Source of the DNA: Gordonia terrae
GTDB lineage: Bacteria > Actinomycetota > Actinomycetes > Mycobacteriales > Mycobacteriaceae
Assembly (NCBI RefSeq): GCF_001698225.1
Contig: NZ_CP016594.1
Span: 1,302,001-1,366,000, forward strand
Direction of reading: 5' to 3'
DNA: 64,000 nucleotides
The notes under the pieces were generated by a model that ran no database searches, was not told the DNA's origin, and saw nothing but the letters and a program-made list of their open reading frames with translations. Numbering within the stretch: the stretch's first letter is position 1; each line of letters starts with the position of its first letter. A program made the translations under genes and the position numbers. This document shows, piece by piece, positions 53,719-60,742 of the stretch.

Positions 53719-53840
53719 CCCTGAGGAGGCCCGGAGCCTGCGGAGGGCCGTCTCGCCCGCACCCTGAGGAGGCCCGGAGCCTGCGGAGGGCCGTCTCGCC
53801 CGCTCCCTGAGGAGGCCCGGAGCTTGCGGAGGGCCGTCAC
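53719..53840. repeat. Three tandem 43-bp repeats at the 3' end of the AbiEi-like gene
   Basis: Units begin at 53719, 53762 and 53805. Each reads CCCTGAGGAGGCCCGGAGCC, then TGCGGAGGGCCGTCTCGCCC and GC(A/T); the third has two changes and ends in GTCACGAAGG. The stop codon of the minus-strand gene (53837-53839) lies inside the third unit. The repeat resembles other CCTGAGG...CGAAGGG dispersed elements in the window. No spacers, so not a CRISPR. Confidence 0.93.
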
Positions 53841-54712
53841 GAAGGGTCCGTGTGTCTTGTGTCAGCGCGTCGTCGGATCCGGTGCCGGTCAGGGCGAGTC
53901 ACCGCGCGGATCTCTTCGAGGACCTCGTCCCACCCGTAGAGGACGTCGTCGTAGGTCAGTCGCATGGTCATCCACCTGTGGATCATCGTCTTCCGATCGC
54001 GTCGGCGGTCGTTGCGGAACGCGTCCGCGTCGGAGTGGTAGGAGCGCCCGTCACACTCGATGAGCAACGACCCGGTCCGCAGATCCGCGTGTTCGCGACC
54101 ACCGATCGACGGTTGGACCTGCACGCCGAACCCGGCGGCGACGAGCCGTAACCGGGCGACCGACTCGGTCCCCGACTGCGAACGTGCATCGCACCGCTCG
54201 AACATCGCCGCCACCGTCCGTGCGACGCGCCCCATGTCGGCTTGGATGTCCGGGATCGTCCACTCGCTGGTGTTGAGAATCGAGTCGACGACGGCGATCC
54301 ACTCCTCCGCCGCGAGACACCTTGCCGCGCAGCCGATCGCCAACGGGATCGGATCGACGGCCGTCCGCACCGGCAACGGTTGTCCGAATCCCCGGCACCA
54401 GCGGAACGGACCGCTGGGCCGTGGCGTGGACTTCATGTGCTTGCTCAGGCGGACATGGGTCTCGCTGTGGCCCGGCGGAATCCAGATCCCGGGGTTGCCG
54501 TGCACCTGATGAAAACGCAGCGCGCTGACGCAGGACAGCGCGCCTCCGGCGCTCACCGCCGCGACCGCACTCGAGTCGGCGCCGGATGCGCGAACCCACC
54601 CGTAACCGAGCGAGGTCAGCCTCCCGGCGCGCCGGGCTTGTTTGATGCCGTCCGCCGTCCAGCCCATCGCGGTCAGTTCGTTCAACCTGAAGACGCCACA
54701 ATCGGAGCTCAT
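53837..54712 (-). CDS. AbiEi/DUF559-like protein (type IV toxin-antitoxin antitoxin-like fold with endonuclease-like C-terminus)
   Basis: 291 aa. The N-terminal part (FRLNELTAMGWTADGIKQAR, then RRAGRLTSLGYGWVR) resembles the AbiEi N-terminal wHTH. The C-terminal part (GREHADLRTGSLLIECDGRS followed by YHSDADAFRNDRRRDR) has the DUF559/Vsr-like restriction-endonuclease-fold pattern: E...D then E-x-D. No toxin partner (AbiEii nucleotidyltransferase) is adjacent. Start ATG 54712 chosen, 54739 possible. The 3' end runs into the tandem repeats. Confidence 0.75.
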   Translation of the reverse strand: MSSDCGVFRLNELTAMGWTADGIKQARRAGRLTSLGYGWVRASGADSSAVAAVSAGGALSCVSALRFHQVHGNPGIWIPPGHSETHVRLSKHMKSTPRPSGPFRWCRGFGQPLPVRTAVDPIPLAIGCAARCLAAEEWIAVVDSILNTSEWTIPDIQADMGRVARTVAAMFERCDARSQSGTESVARLRLVAAGFGVQVQPSIGGREHADLRTGSLLIECDGRSYHSDADAFRNDRRRDRKTMIHRWMTMRLTYDDVLYGWDEVLEEIRAVTRPDRHRIRRRADTRHTDPS

Positions 54713-54843
54713 GCCTGCTTTGACGCAGCGGAGGGCCATCCGGTTTCATCCGGTTCGGCCGATGCTCGCGATTTTTCGTCCATCTCACGGGTGCCGGAGG
54801 GCAATCTGCCCTTGGGGGCTGCTCAGGTGGATGAGACTTTCGC

Positions 54844-55725
54844 TCATCCGGCTGAGAAGCGGATGGCGGCGCGGATCTGGGCGGCGATCGCGCGGCCGGC
54901 GCCGAGGGGCCAGCGGTGCATGACGTAGTCGGCGGCGGCATCGACGGTGAGTTGGCGAGTGGAGTTGCCCGCGCGCACCCAGAACTCGGGCGGGTTGTTC
55001 TTGCCGGCCCGCAGATAGACCGGCCGCGGCGACGGCGAACACGTCACGCGGCACACCGGGACCGTTCCCGACTCCCCGGGCCGGGCGACCGATTCGACAG
55101 TGATCCCGACGGCCGCCGCCGTGTTCTGCCCGAGCGTGGTGGTCAGGAGATCGCGCAGCCAGAGCTCGAAGCGGTCGGCGTCGGGCACCTTCAACGTCGC
55201 GAAGTCGGGGTCGAGCCCGAGGGGTGTGCCGTCGTCGGCGACACCGATGAGCAGGGTCCCGCCGTCGGAGTTGAGGAACGCCGAGACCGTCTTGACGATC
55301 ACCTGCTCCATCCGCGGGTCCTTCTCGCCGCTCCGCAGGTTCACCCGGGCGGTGGACTTGAACTCGAGCCGATCGGACTCACCGTCGGAGAGCAGTTGGG
55401 CGACTGAGGCATTGGATTGCCGCTGCAACCGTGCGGCGAGTAGACCATAGGCCCCCACCGCGACGATAGAGCTGATCAGTCCCAGCACGACCGTTGTCAC
55501 GCTCCACACCCGGAGATGTTTGTCGACGAGGCCGGCGATGTAGAGACCGAGCGCGGTGCCGAGGATCGACAGGACCATCGCCGTGGTCGCGTCGAGCCGA
55601 GCGCGCCTACGCAGCAACCATCGCGCGACGACGCCGAATACCCACGAGACCACCAGCACCAGGACCAGCGCGGTGGCGGTCGCCCAGACCGGTACCGCGA
55701 ATTCGATTCCGCCGATCGTTCCCAC
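54844..55725 (-). CDS. Membrane-anchored AlbA_2/Schlafen-like protein
   Basis: 293 aa. Three hydrophobic segments (about 10-32, 46-66, 75-97) are followed by a cytoplasmic AlbA_2 domain with ESDRLEFKSTARVN and FLNSDGGTLLIGVADDGTPLGL. AlbA_2 domains bind nucleic acids or act as regulators/ATPase-like modules in Schlafen-type proteins; membrane-anchored forms are of unknown role. GTG at 55725, with no SD: a stem-loop ends just nine bases upstream. Same strand as the Asp-repeat gene, so possibly co-transcribed. Confidence 0.8.
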   Translation of the reverse strand: MGTIGGIEFAVPVWATATALVLVLVVSWVFGVVARWLLRRRARLDATTAMVLSILGTALGLYIAGLVDKHLRVWSVTTVVLGLISSIVAVGAYGLLAARLQRQSNASVAQLLSDGESDRLEFKSTARVNLRSGEKDPRMEQVIVKTVSAFLNSDGGTLLIGVADDGTPLGLDPDFATLKVPDADRFELWLRDLLTTTLGQNTAAAVGITVESVARPGESGTVPVCRVTCSPSPRPVYLRAGKNNPPEFWVRAGNSTRQLTVDAAADYVMHRWPLGAGRAIAAQIRAAIRFSAG

Positions 55726-55733
55726 ACCGTTTT

Positions 55734-55770
55734 ATAGCCCGAAGCCGCGGTGATCGCGGCTTCGGGCTAT
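55734..55770 (-). terminator. Strong stem-loop between Asp-repeat gene and AlbA_2 gene
   Basis: ATAGCCCGAAGCCGCG (55734-55749) is perfectly complementary to CGCGGCTTCGGGCTAT (55755-55770), a 16-bp stem with a 5-base loop. On the minus strand it follows the Asp-repeat gene and ends next to the AlbA_2 start, with AAAACGG rather than a T-run after it. It could terminate or modulate, or occlude the next ribosome binding region. Confidence 0.7.
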
Positions 55771-55786
55771 GTATGTGCGGGTGGGG

Positions 55787-56113
55787 TCAGACGGCGTCGC
55801 CGCCGTCGATGCTGCCGAAGTCGCCGACCTCGACGTTGCCCTCGTCGTCGACGGCGGTGTCGAAGGTGCCGTCACCGTCGGTGTCGGCCACTGCGATGTC
55901 GGTGAGACCGTCGGCGTCGGTGTCGGCTTCGATGACGTCGATCTCGCCGTCGGCGTCGGTGTCGTAGGCGATGGAGTCGGCCTGGCCGTCGCCGTCGGTG
56001 TCGAGGATGGCGTCGGTGGTGCCGTCACCGTCGACATCGGTGAGTGCGGCGTCGACGGCTCCGTCGCCGTCGGTGTCGATGAGAACGGCGTCGGCGGGGA
56101 TCTCGGTGCTCAT
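55787..56113 (-). CDS. Small acidic protein of 13-residue Asp-rich (calcium-type) repeats
   Basis: 108 aa, no signal peptide and no membrane segment. Six D-x-D-x-D-G loops start at residues 13, 26, 38, 51, 64 and 77, each giving DTDGDG, DVDGDG or DTDADG. The period of 12-13 residues resembles dockerin/thrombospondin type 3-like Ca2+ loops. ATG preceded by GAAAGGA (nine bases). Cytoplasmic calcium-binding or solubility role is possible; no function is known to me. It follows the sigma factor gene by 145 bp on the same strand. Confidence 0.85.
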   Translation of the reverse strand: MSTEIPADAVLIDTDGDGAVDAALTDVDGDGTTDAILDTDGDGQADSIAYDTDADGEIDVIEADTDADGLTDIAVADTDGDGTFDTAVDDEGNVEVGDFGSIDGGDAV

Positions 56114-56258
56114 GGTGGGGGTCCTTTCGGGAGTGGGTGCCGGGGGCGGCGTGTGCGGTTCTGGTTACTTGGAGTCGAGCGTGCCGGGGTTTGTTCCCGT
56201 CCGTTCCGAAGTCGCGGTGAGGTCATTCACCTGGGCGACGATCAGGGCCGCAACTCGA

Positions 56259-56828
56259 CTATCGAAGGTCCGCAAGCAATTCGGACAAGATGGACCGCGC
56301 GCGCGAGATTCGACTGCGTACCGTCTGCAGACCGATGCCCTGCGCCTCGGCGATCTCCGAGTAGCTCAACTCGCCGTAGACGCGCAGCACGAAGGTCGCC
56401 CGGTAGGCGTCGGGGACCTGCGCCAACGCGTCGGCGATGCGGTCGGACACCACGACCTGCGCCGCGACGTCCAGATGGCTCATCGGGTCGTGATCGGCGA
56501 TGTCGTCGGCGTCCGTGCGCTTGCGGATGCGGGCGAGCGCGGCGTTGGACCCGATCCGGTACAGCCAGGTCGACAGTTGTGCATCACCCCGGAAGTTGCC
56601 GATCGCGCGCCATGCGGCGACGAGCGCGTCCTGCATCGCGTCCTCGGCGTCGTGCTGGTTGCCGGTGATGCGTAAGCAGATGGCCCACAATCGGTCTCGG
56701 TGCTGTTCGACGAGTGTGGTGAAGGCCGCCTGGTCACCGGCGCGGGCACGCTCGAGCAGGTCTGCGCCGGAGGAGGATTCGTCGATCAACGACTGCACCC
56801 GCTCATCGTAGGACCGCCTCCCGGGCAC
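56259..56828 (-). CDS. ECF-type RNA polymerase sigma factor
   Basis: 189 aa. Region 2: DRLWAICLRITGNQHDAEDA then MQDALVAAWRAIGNFRGDAQ, then LSTWLYRIGSNAALARIRKR. Region 4: VFVLRVYGELSYSEIAEAQG (approximately) then IGLQTVRSRISRARSILSEL, for the -35 element. GTG at 56828 chosen, an in-frame GTG ten codons on is possible. No anti-sigma factor with a zinc motif or TM segment is adjacent; the upstream neighbour is a strongly acidic soluble protein. Target genes unknown; divergent dynamin-like operon is a candidate. Confidence 0.9.
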   Translation of the reverse strand: MPGRRSYDERVQSLIDESSSGADLLERARAGDQAAFTTLVEQHRDRLWAICLRITGNQHDAEDAMQDALVAAWRAIGNFRGDAQLSTWLYRIGSNAALARIRKRTDADDIADHDPMSHLDVAAQVVVSDRIADALAQVPDAYRATFVLRVYGELSYSEIAEAQGIGLQTVRSRISRARSILSELLADLR

Positions 56829-56861
56829 GGCAGCGCATCGCGGTTTTCGATGCGGGCGATC

Positions 56862-57212
56862 TCAGAAGTCGTCATCGAGCGCTCCGTCGTCGAAGGAGTC
56901 GTCCGCAGAATGCTCGGAACCGCTGAAGACATCGTCGTCCTCGTCGAGGCCGGATGCCAGGTGATCCCCGGTCACGTCGTCCGCCGGCGGGTCGTCGAAG
57001 CCGCCGACGTCGGGGTCGGATTCGGAGTCGCCGTCGGAGTCCAGCGGATCCGGCCCGGGCGCCGCGGTCAGGTCGGTGGTGAGTTCGTATGACGGATCGA
57101 ACGCGGTCTCGACGGCGGCGTCCCACGCGGCCTCGGGCACGCTCAGCTCGTCGGGCGGGTCGCCGGCACGTAGCCACGCCTCGAAGTCGTTCTCATCCAG
57201 ATTGTCGGTCAT
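56862..57212 (-). CDS. Acidic low-complexity protein upstream of the sigma factor
   Basis: 116 aa. The N-terminal ~45 residues (MTDNLDENDFEAWLRAGDPP) look folded; the rest is Asp/Ser/Gly-rich and probably disordered (SDGDSESDPD..., ending DDGALDDDF). Not recognised. It lies 33 bp upstream of the sigma factor gene on the same strand and shares the divergent promoter region with the dynamin-like GTPase operon. It is not a typical anti-sigma factor, but position leaves a regulatory role open. An annotation as a start-to-stop gene is supported by consistent codon position GC bias. Confidence 0.65.
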   Translation of the reverse strand: MTDNLDENDFEAWLRAGDPPDELSVPEAAWDAAVETAFDPSYELTTDLTAAPGPDPLDSDGDSESDPDVGGFDDPPADDVTGDHLASGLDEDDDVFSGSEHSADDSFDDGALDDDF

Positions 57213-57415
57213 GCTCTTCCGCCTCTGCTGGTGTGTCGGTCATCCGATATCGGTACCGATGGATTCGTCGACGCGCGGCGCCCGACACGGATACTGTCAT
57301 CCGGTCGAGGGGTCGGCACGCCGACTCCGAGGGACATTCTCGGCATGTCCCTAGGAGTGTCGCCGAGCCCGGAATGTTCCCATCGGTCGACGAAAGTCTC
57401 GGGAGGTCGGATTCC
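57213..57415. promoter_or_regulatory. Divergent promoter region of the sigma and dynamin-like operons
   Basis: AGGGACAT (57330-57337) and ATGTCCCT (57345-57352) form an 8-bp inverted repeat with a 7-base spacer, a good operator candidate for the plus-strand operon. Several additional short GATATCGG-type palindromes occur near 57245. No confident -10/-35 call. Confidence 0.45.
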
Positions 57416-58810
57416 GTGGAGCAGCGCATGACCGTGCGTGGCCGCGTGGAGCAGTTGCTCGACGAGGTCGGCCCGCTGTCGCCGGACACCGCGGGCCTGT
57501 CCGCCTTGCGCGCCCAACTGGCCGAGCCGTTGACCGTTGCGCTCGTCGGACGCGTCAGTTCGGGTAAGTCGACGCTGCTCAACGCCCTCGTGGGCGACCG
57601 CGTCGCCCCGACCGACCGCGCCGAGTGCACCCGCGTCGCCGCGCTGTACACCGAGGGCAACCCGCAGCGGGTCGAGGTGATCGGCCTCGACGGTACGGTC
57701 ACCGAACTCCCCGGCCCCATGCGCGGCGACCTCGGCCGGCCACCCGAGGAGATCGACCACGCGATCGTCCACACCCCGTCCCGGTTGCTGCGTGAGCGCT
57801 TCCGGGTCGTCGACACCCCCGGCCTCTCCGGATTCACCGACACCGCCGAGATCGCCACCCGTCGGGTGTTCGGCCGACAGGGGAGGCTGGCCCGACCGGA
57901 CGTCATCCTCTTCCTGCTCGACGACGCCGCGGGCCCGAAAGCCGACGAGGTCGCGTTTCTCGCCGAGGCCGGTGCGTCGGCGCAGAACACGATCCTGGTG
58001 ATCTCGCAGGCCGACCTCATCGCCGCCGACAATCCGATGCTCAAGGCCCAGGAGATCGCGCGCCGGGTGTGGCGACGGTTCCCGGCGATCGCGGGCGCGG
58101 TGGTCGCGGTGTCCGGACTGATGGCCGAGGCCGGGGTCTGCGGGGTCACCGAACGTGAGACCGCGCAGATCTCGCGGCGCGGGCAGCTCGAGTCGTGGGA
58201 GTTGCTGACCATCCTCGACGGCGGGATGCCCGCTCCGCCGGGCATCGACGTCGATGAACTGGGCCGGCTCGAGCAGCTCGTGGGGACCTATGCGATGGAT
58301 GCCGGGGGTGAGATCGCACAGCAGGGTGCGCGAGCGTACTGCGGATGGCTGCACCGGGTTTCGGGCATCGACGAGTTGCGGCTGGCGATCGGACGTCGAT
58401 TCCTCGCCGTCGGCGACATCCTCAAGGCCCGCACCGTCCTGGCGGCGCTGCGCGAGACCGCCTACCGCAGCCCGCGCCGCGACGTCTTCCTGGAGGCCAT
58501 CGACGAGGCCGAGACGTCGCCGGCCCTGCACCGGTTGCGCGAGGTGTCCGCACTCGAGGCCCTCGCGCGGTGGCAACCCGACAGCGACCTGGTCGGCGAG
58601 CTCAATGTCGTGGTCGCGAGTCGTGATGTGCGGGTGCTGTTGTCGCTGCCGCCGACCGCCGGACCACCGCAGATCGCCGACGCCGCGCGAGCGCGGGCCA
58701 CCGACTGCCGGTCGAGGCGCGCGTTCGCTGCGACGTCGGCGGAACGCGAGGCGCTGCTGGTACTCGAGCAGACCTATCAACTCGTCCGGCGCGGACTCTG
58801 GGTCAACTGA
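57416..58810 (+). CDS. Dynamin-like GTPase (IniC-like)
   Basis: 464 aa. GTPase domain: P-loop GRVSSGKST (45-53), DTPG (133-136) and SQAD (197-200) in the NKxD position, an atypical G4. The remainder is helical, without clear membrane paddle; this size and lack fit IniC (about 490 aa) more than IniA. GTG at 57416 has GGAGG nine bases upstream. Upstream in-frame ATGs (57374, 57428) exist. Followed by the larger GTPase 3 bp later. By family knowledge IniA/IniC remodel membranes and support drug tolerance in mycobacteria. Confidence 0.88.
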   Translation: MEQRMTVRGRVEQLLDEVGPLSPDTAGLSALRAQLAEPLTVALVGRVSSGKSTLLNALVGDRVAPTDRAECTRVAALYTEGNPQRVEVIGLDGTVTELPGPMRGDLGRPPEEIDHAIVHTPSRLLRERFRVVDTPGLSGFTDTAEIATRRVFGRQGRLARPDVILFLLDDAAGPKADEVAFLAEAGASAQNTILVISQADLIAADNPMLKAQEIARRVWRRFPAIAGAVVAVSGLMAEAGVCGVTERETAQISRRGQLESWELLTILDGGMPAPPGIDVDELGRLEQLVGTYAMDAGGEIAQQGARAYCGWLHRVSGIDELRLAIGRRFLAVGDILKARTVLAALRETAYRSPRRDVFLEAIDEAETSPALHRLREVSALEALARWQPDSDLVGELNVVVASRDVRVLLSLPPTAGPPQIADAARARATDCRSRRAFAATSAEREALLVLEQTYQLVRRGLWVN

Positions 58811-58813
58811 CCG

Positions 58814-60697
58814 ATGGTGAACGAGGAGCAGGCTGTGACCACCAGCGAACCCGGGCCGGCCAAGGGATTGGTGAAGGCGCCGGCGAAGACCACGACGCCG
58901 ACACCGGAGGCGGTCTTGCGCACCGCGATCGACGCGTTGCGCAAGCACGGTGAGGACGCGATCGCCGACCGGGCGCTGCGGGTCCGCGACCGGCCGGCGC
59001 CGCAGGGCACCGTGGTGGTCATCGGTGAGGTCAGCCGGGGCAAGAGCTCGCTGGTCAACACCCTCCTCGGGGTCGGCGACCTCGCGCCGGTCGACGCCGA
59101 GATCACCACCTCGGTCTACGTCCGGTTCACGCCCGCCACCGACGACGTCCCCGCCGGGACCGCGCTCGTGGAGTTCCCCGGTGCCGCCCACCGGATCCCG
59201 GCCGCCGAGCTCGCCGAGTGGGTGACCGTCGGCGGACGCCACGCGGCCGGCGTCCCCGCGGAACGTCTCGCGCCCGGTACAGCGATCGATTCGGTTCTCG
59301 TGCCACCGGTCTCGGCACGCGTGGGTGTCGACGCCGTGGTGCTGCCCGGGGTCACCGTCGTCGACACACCCGGTGTCGGGTCGCTGGTCCCCGAACACGT
59401 CGAGGCTGCCGTCAGCGCGGCTCGCGGAGCGTCCGTTCTGGTCATGGTGTGCGACGCGACCGCACCGCTGAGCGCACCCGAACTCGACTTCCTGCGCAGC
59501 GTCAGCGAAGAGGTCGCATCCGTGGTGCTGGTGGTCACCAAGACCGACCTCGTCATGCGCCAGTGGCGGACGATCGTGGCCGAGAACCGAAAGCTGATCG
59601 GCGCCAACGCCCCCCGCTTCGCCCACATCCCGATCATCGGCGTCTCCAACCGCATCGCCGCCCAGGCCGCGGCGATCACCGACCCCGACCGTCGCGAACG
59701 GGCCCTCGCGGCCTCCGGCGTCCCCGAACTCGTCGACGCCCTGACACCGCTGGTCCGCGACGGGGCCACGTCCCCGGTGCGCAACGCGCTGCAGCTGACC
59801 TTCGCCGGCCTCGACGACGTCCGCACGCGTCTCGTCCTGGAGATGAAGGCCGCGACCGCGACCCCCGCCGAGCGCGCTGAGATCGAAGCCGAGCGCGACC
59901 GACTCCAACGTCTCAAGGATCGCCGTCGGGAGTGGCGGGCGCGCCTCACACAGGACATCACCGCGGCGTCGCTGCGGACCGACGACCTCATGCGCGATCG
60001 CTTCGACACGCTGCTCGGCCAGTGGTCCACGCGGATCGACAAGCTGCGCTTCTACGAACCGCACCGGGCGGGTCAGGAGCTGATCGCGCAGATGACCGTC
60101 GATCTCGAGGCCGCCGCTCGTGAGGTGAGCGCCTCGTTCGTCGCCGGCATCGAGCGGATCGCCGACGCGCTGTTCGCCGACGCCGCCATCTCCGAGGAGC
60201 TCGTCGGGCAGATCGCCGGCGGAGCCGGCGAACTCAAGCTCCGTGAGCAAGAGAAGATCTCGCCCTGGAAGAACATGGTCGACCCGATCCTGCTGTCCAT
60301 CGTCGCCGCGGGCGGCCCGCTGGCGATCATCCCGGTGGTCAATGTTGTCGCGGTACCGGTGTGGGCGGGTGTGGTGGTGGGGTTCCGCGCGTCGAAGGTG
60401 GGTAAGGAGAACCACCGCAAGTGGTTGACGAAAGCGGTCAACGACATGAAGGCCGACGTCCGGTCCCAGCTGCAGTCGATCAAGGCGCAGGCGAGCGGTG
60501 ATCTGCAGATCGCCTACGACGAACTGCTCGAGCGGCTCCTGGCCGAGTCGACGAAGATCCTCAACGACGCCGCGGCGGAGTCCAAGAGATCGGCGGCCGA
60601 GCGCGAGAAGACGGCCGCGGATCTGCGTAATCAGATCGTCGCCGTGGACAACGTGCGCAAGGCGATCGCCCGCGCTCTTCGAGCGCCCACCGGATGA
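58814..60697 (+). CDS. Dynamin-like GTPase with membrane paddle (IniA-like)
   Basis: 627 aa. P-loop GEVSRGKSS (71-79), DTPG (184-187) and TKTD (242-245). A helical stalk (about 340-480) leads to a hydrophobic patch at 488-524 (ILLSIVAAGGPLAIIPVVN, then VVAVPVWAGVVVGF), the paddle expected to insert into membranes, followed by another long helix rich in charged residues. ATG 58814 is preceded by the stop of the previous gene (TGACCG). Size and layout match IniA (about 640 aa). Confidence 0.9.
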   Translation: MVNEEQAVTTSEPGPAKGLVKAPAKTTTPTPEAVLRTAIDALRKHGEDAIADRALRVRDRPAPQGTVVVIGEVSRGKSSLVNTLLGVGDLAPVDAEITTSVYVRFTPATDDVPAGTALVEFPGAAHRIPAAELAEWVTVGGRHAAGVPAERLAPGTAIDSVLVPPVSARVGVDAVVLPGVTVVDTPGVGSLVPEHVEAAVSAARGASVLVMVCDATAPLSAPELDFLRSVSEEVASVVLVVTKTDLVMRQWRTIVAENRKLIGANAPRFAHIPIIGVSNRIAAQAAAITDPDRRERALAASGVPELVDALTPLVRDGATSPVRNALQLTFAGLDDVRTRLVLEMKAATATPAERAEIEAERDRLQRLKDRRREWRARLTQDITAASLRTDDLMRDRFDTLLGQWSTRIDKLRFYEPHRAGQELIAQMTVDLEAAAREVSASFVAGIERIADALFADAAISEELVGQIAGGAGELKLREQEKISPWKNMVDPILLSIVAAGGPLAIIPVVNVVAVPVWAGVVVGFRASKVGKENHRKWLTKAVNDMKADVRSQLQSIKAQASGDLQIAYDELLERLLAESTKILNDAAAESKRSAAEREKTAADLRNQIVAVDNVRKAIARALRAPTG

Positions 60698-60742
60698 ATG
60701 CCGGTGTCGTGTGCAACGATTTGCACCTGAGGAGGTGACCAC

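Noticed and set aside
55769..56675. Plus-strand frames opposite the Asp-repeat and sigma genes
   Set aside because: GVGVGD-type low-complexity translations mirror the DTDGDG repeats; the minus-strand frames have regular repeats and sigma regions.
56862..57212. IniB homologue
   Set aside because: IniB-like proteins are Gly/Ala-rich and precede iniA on the same strand; this protein is acidic and on the opposite strand.
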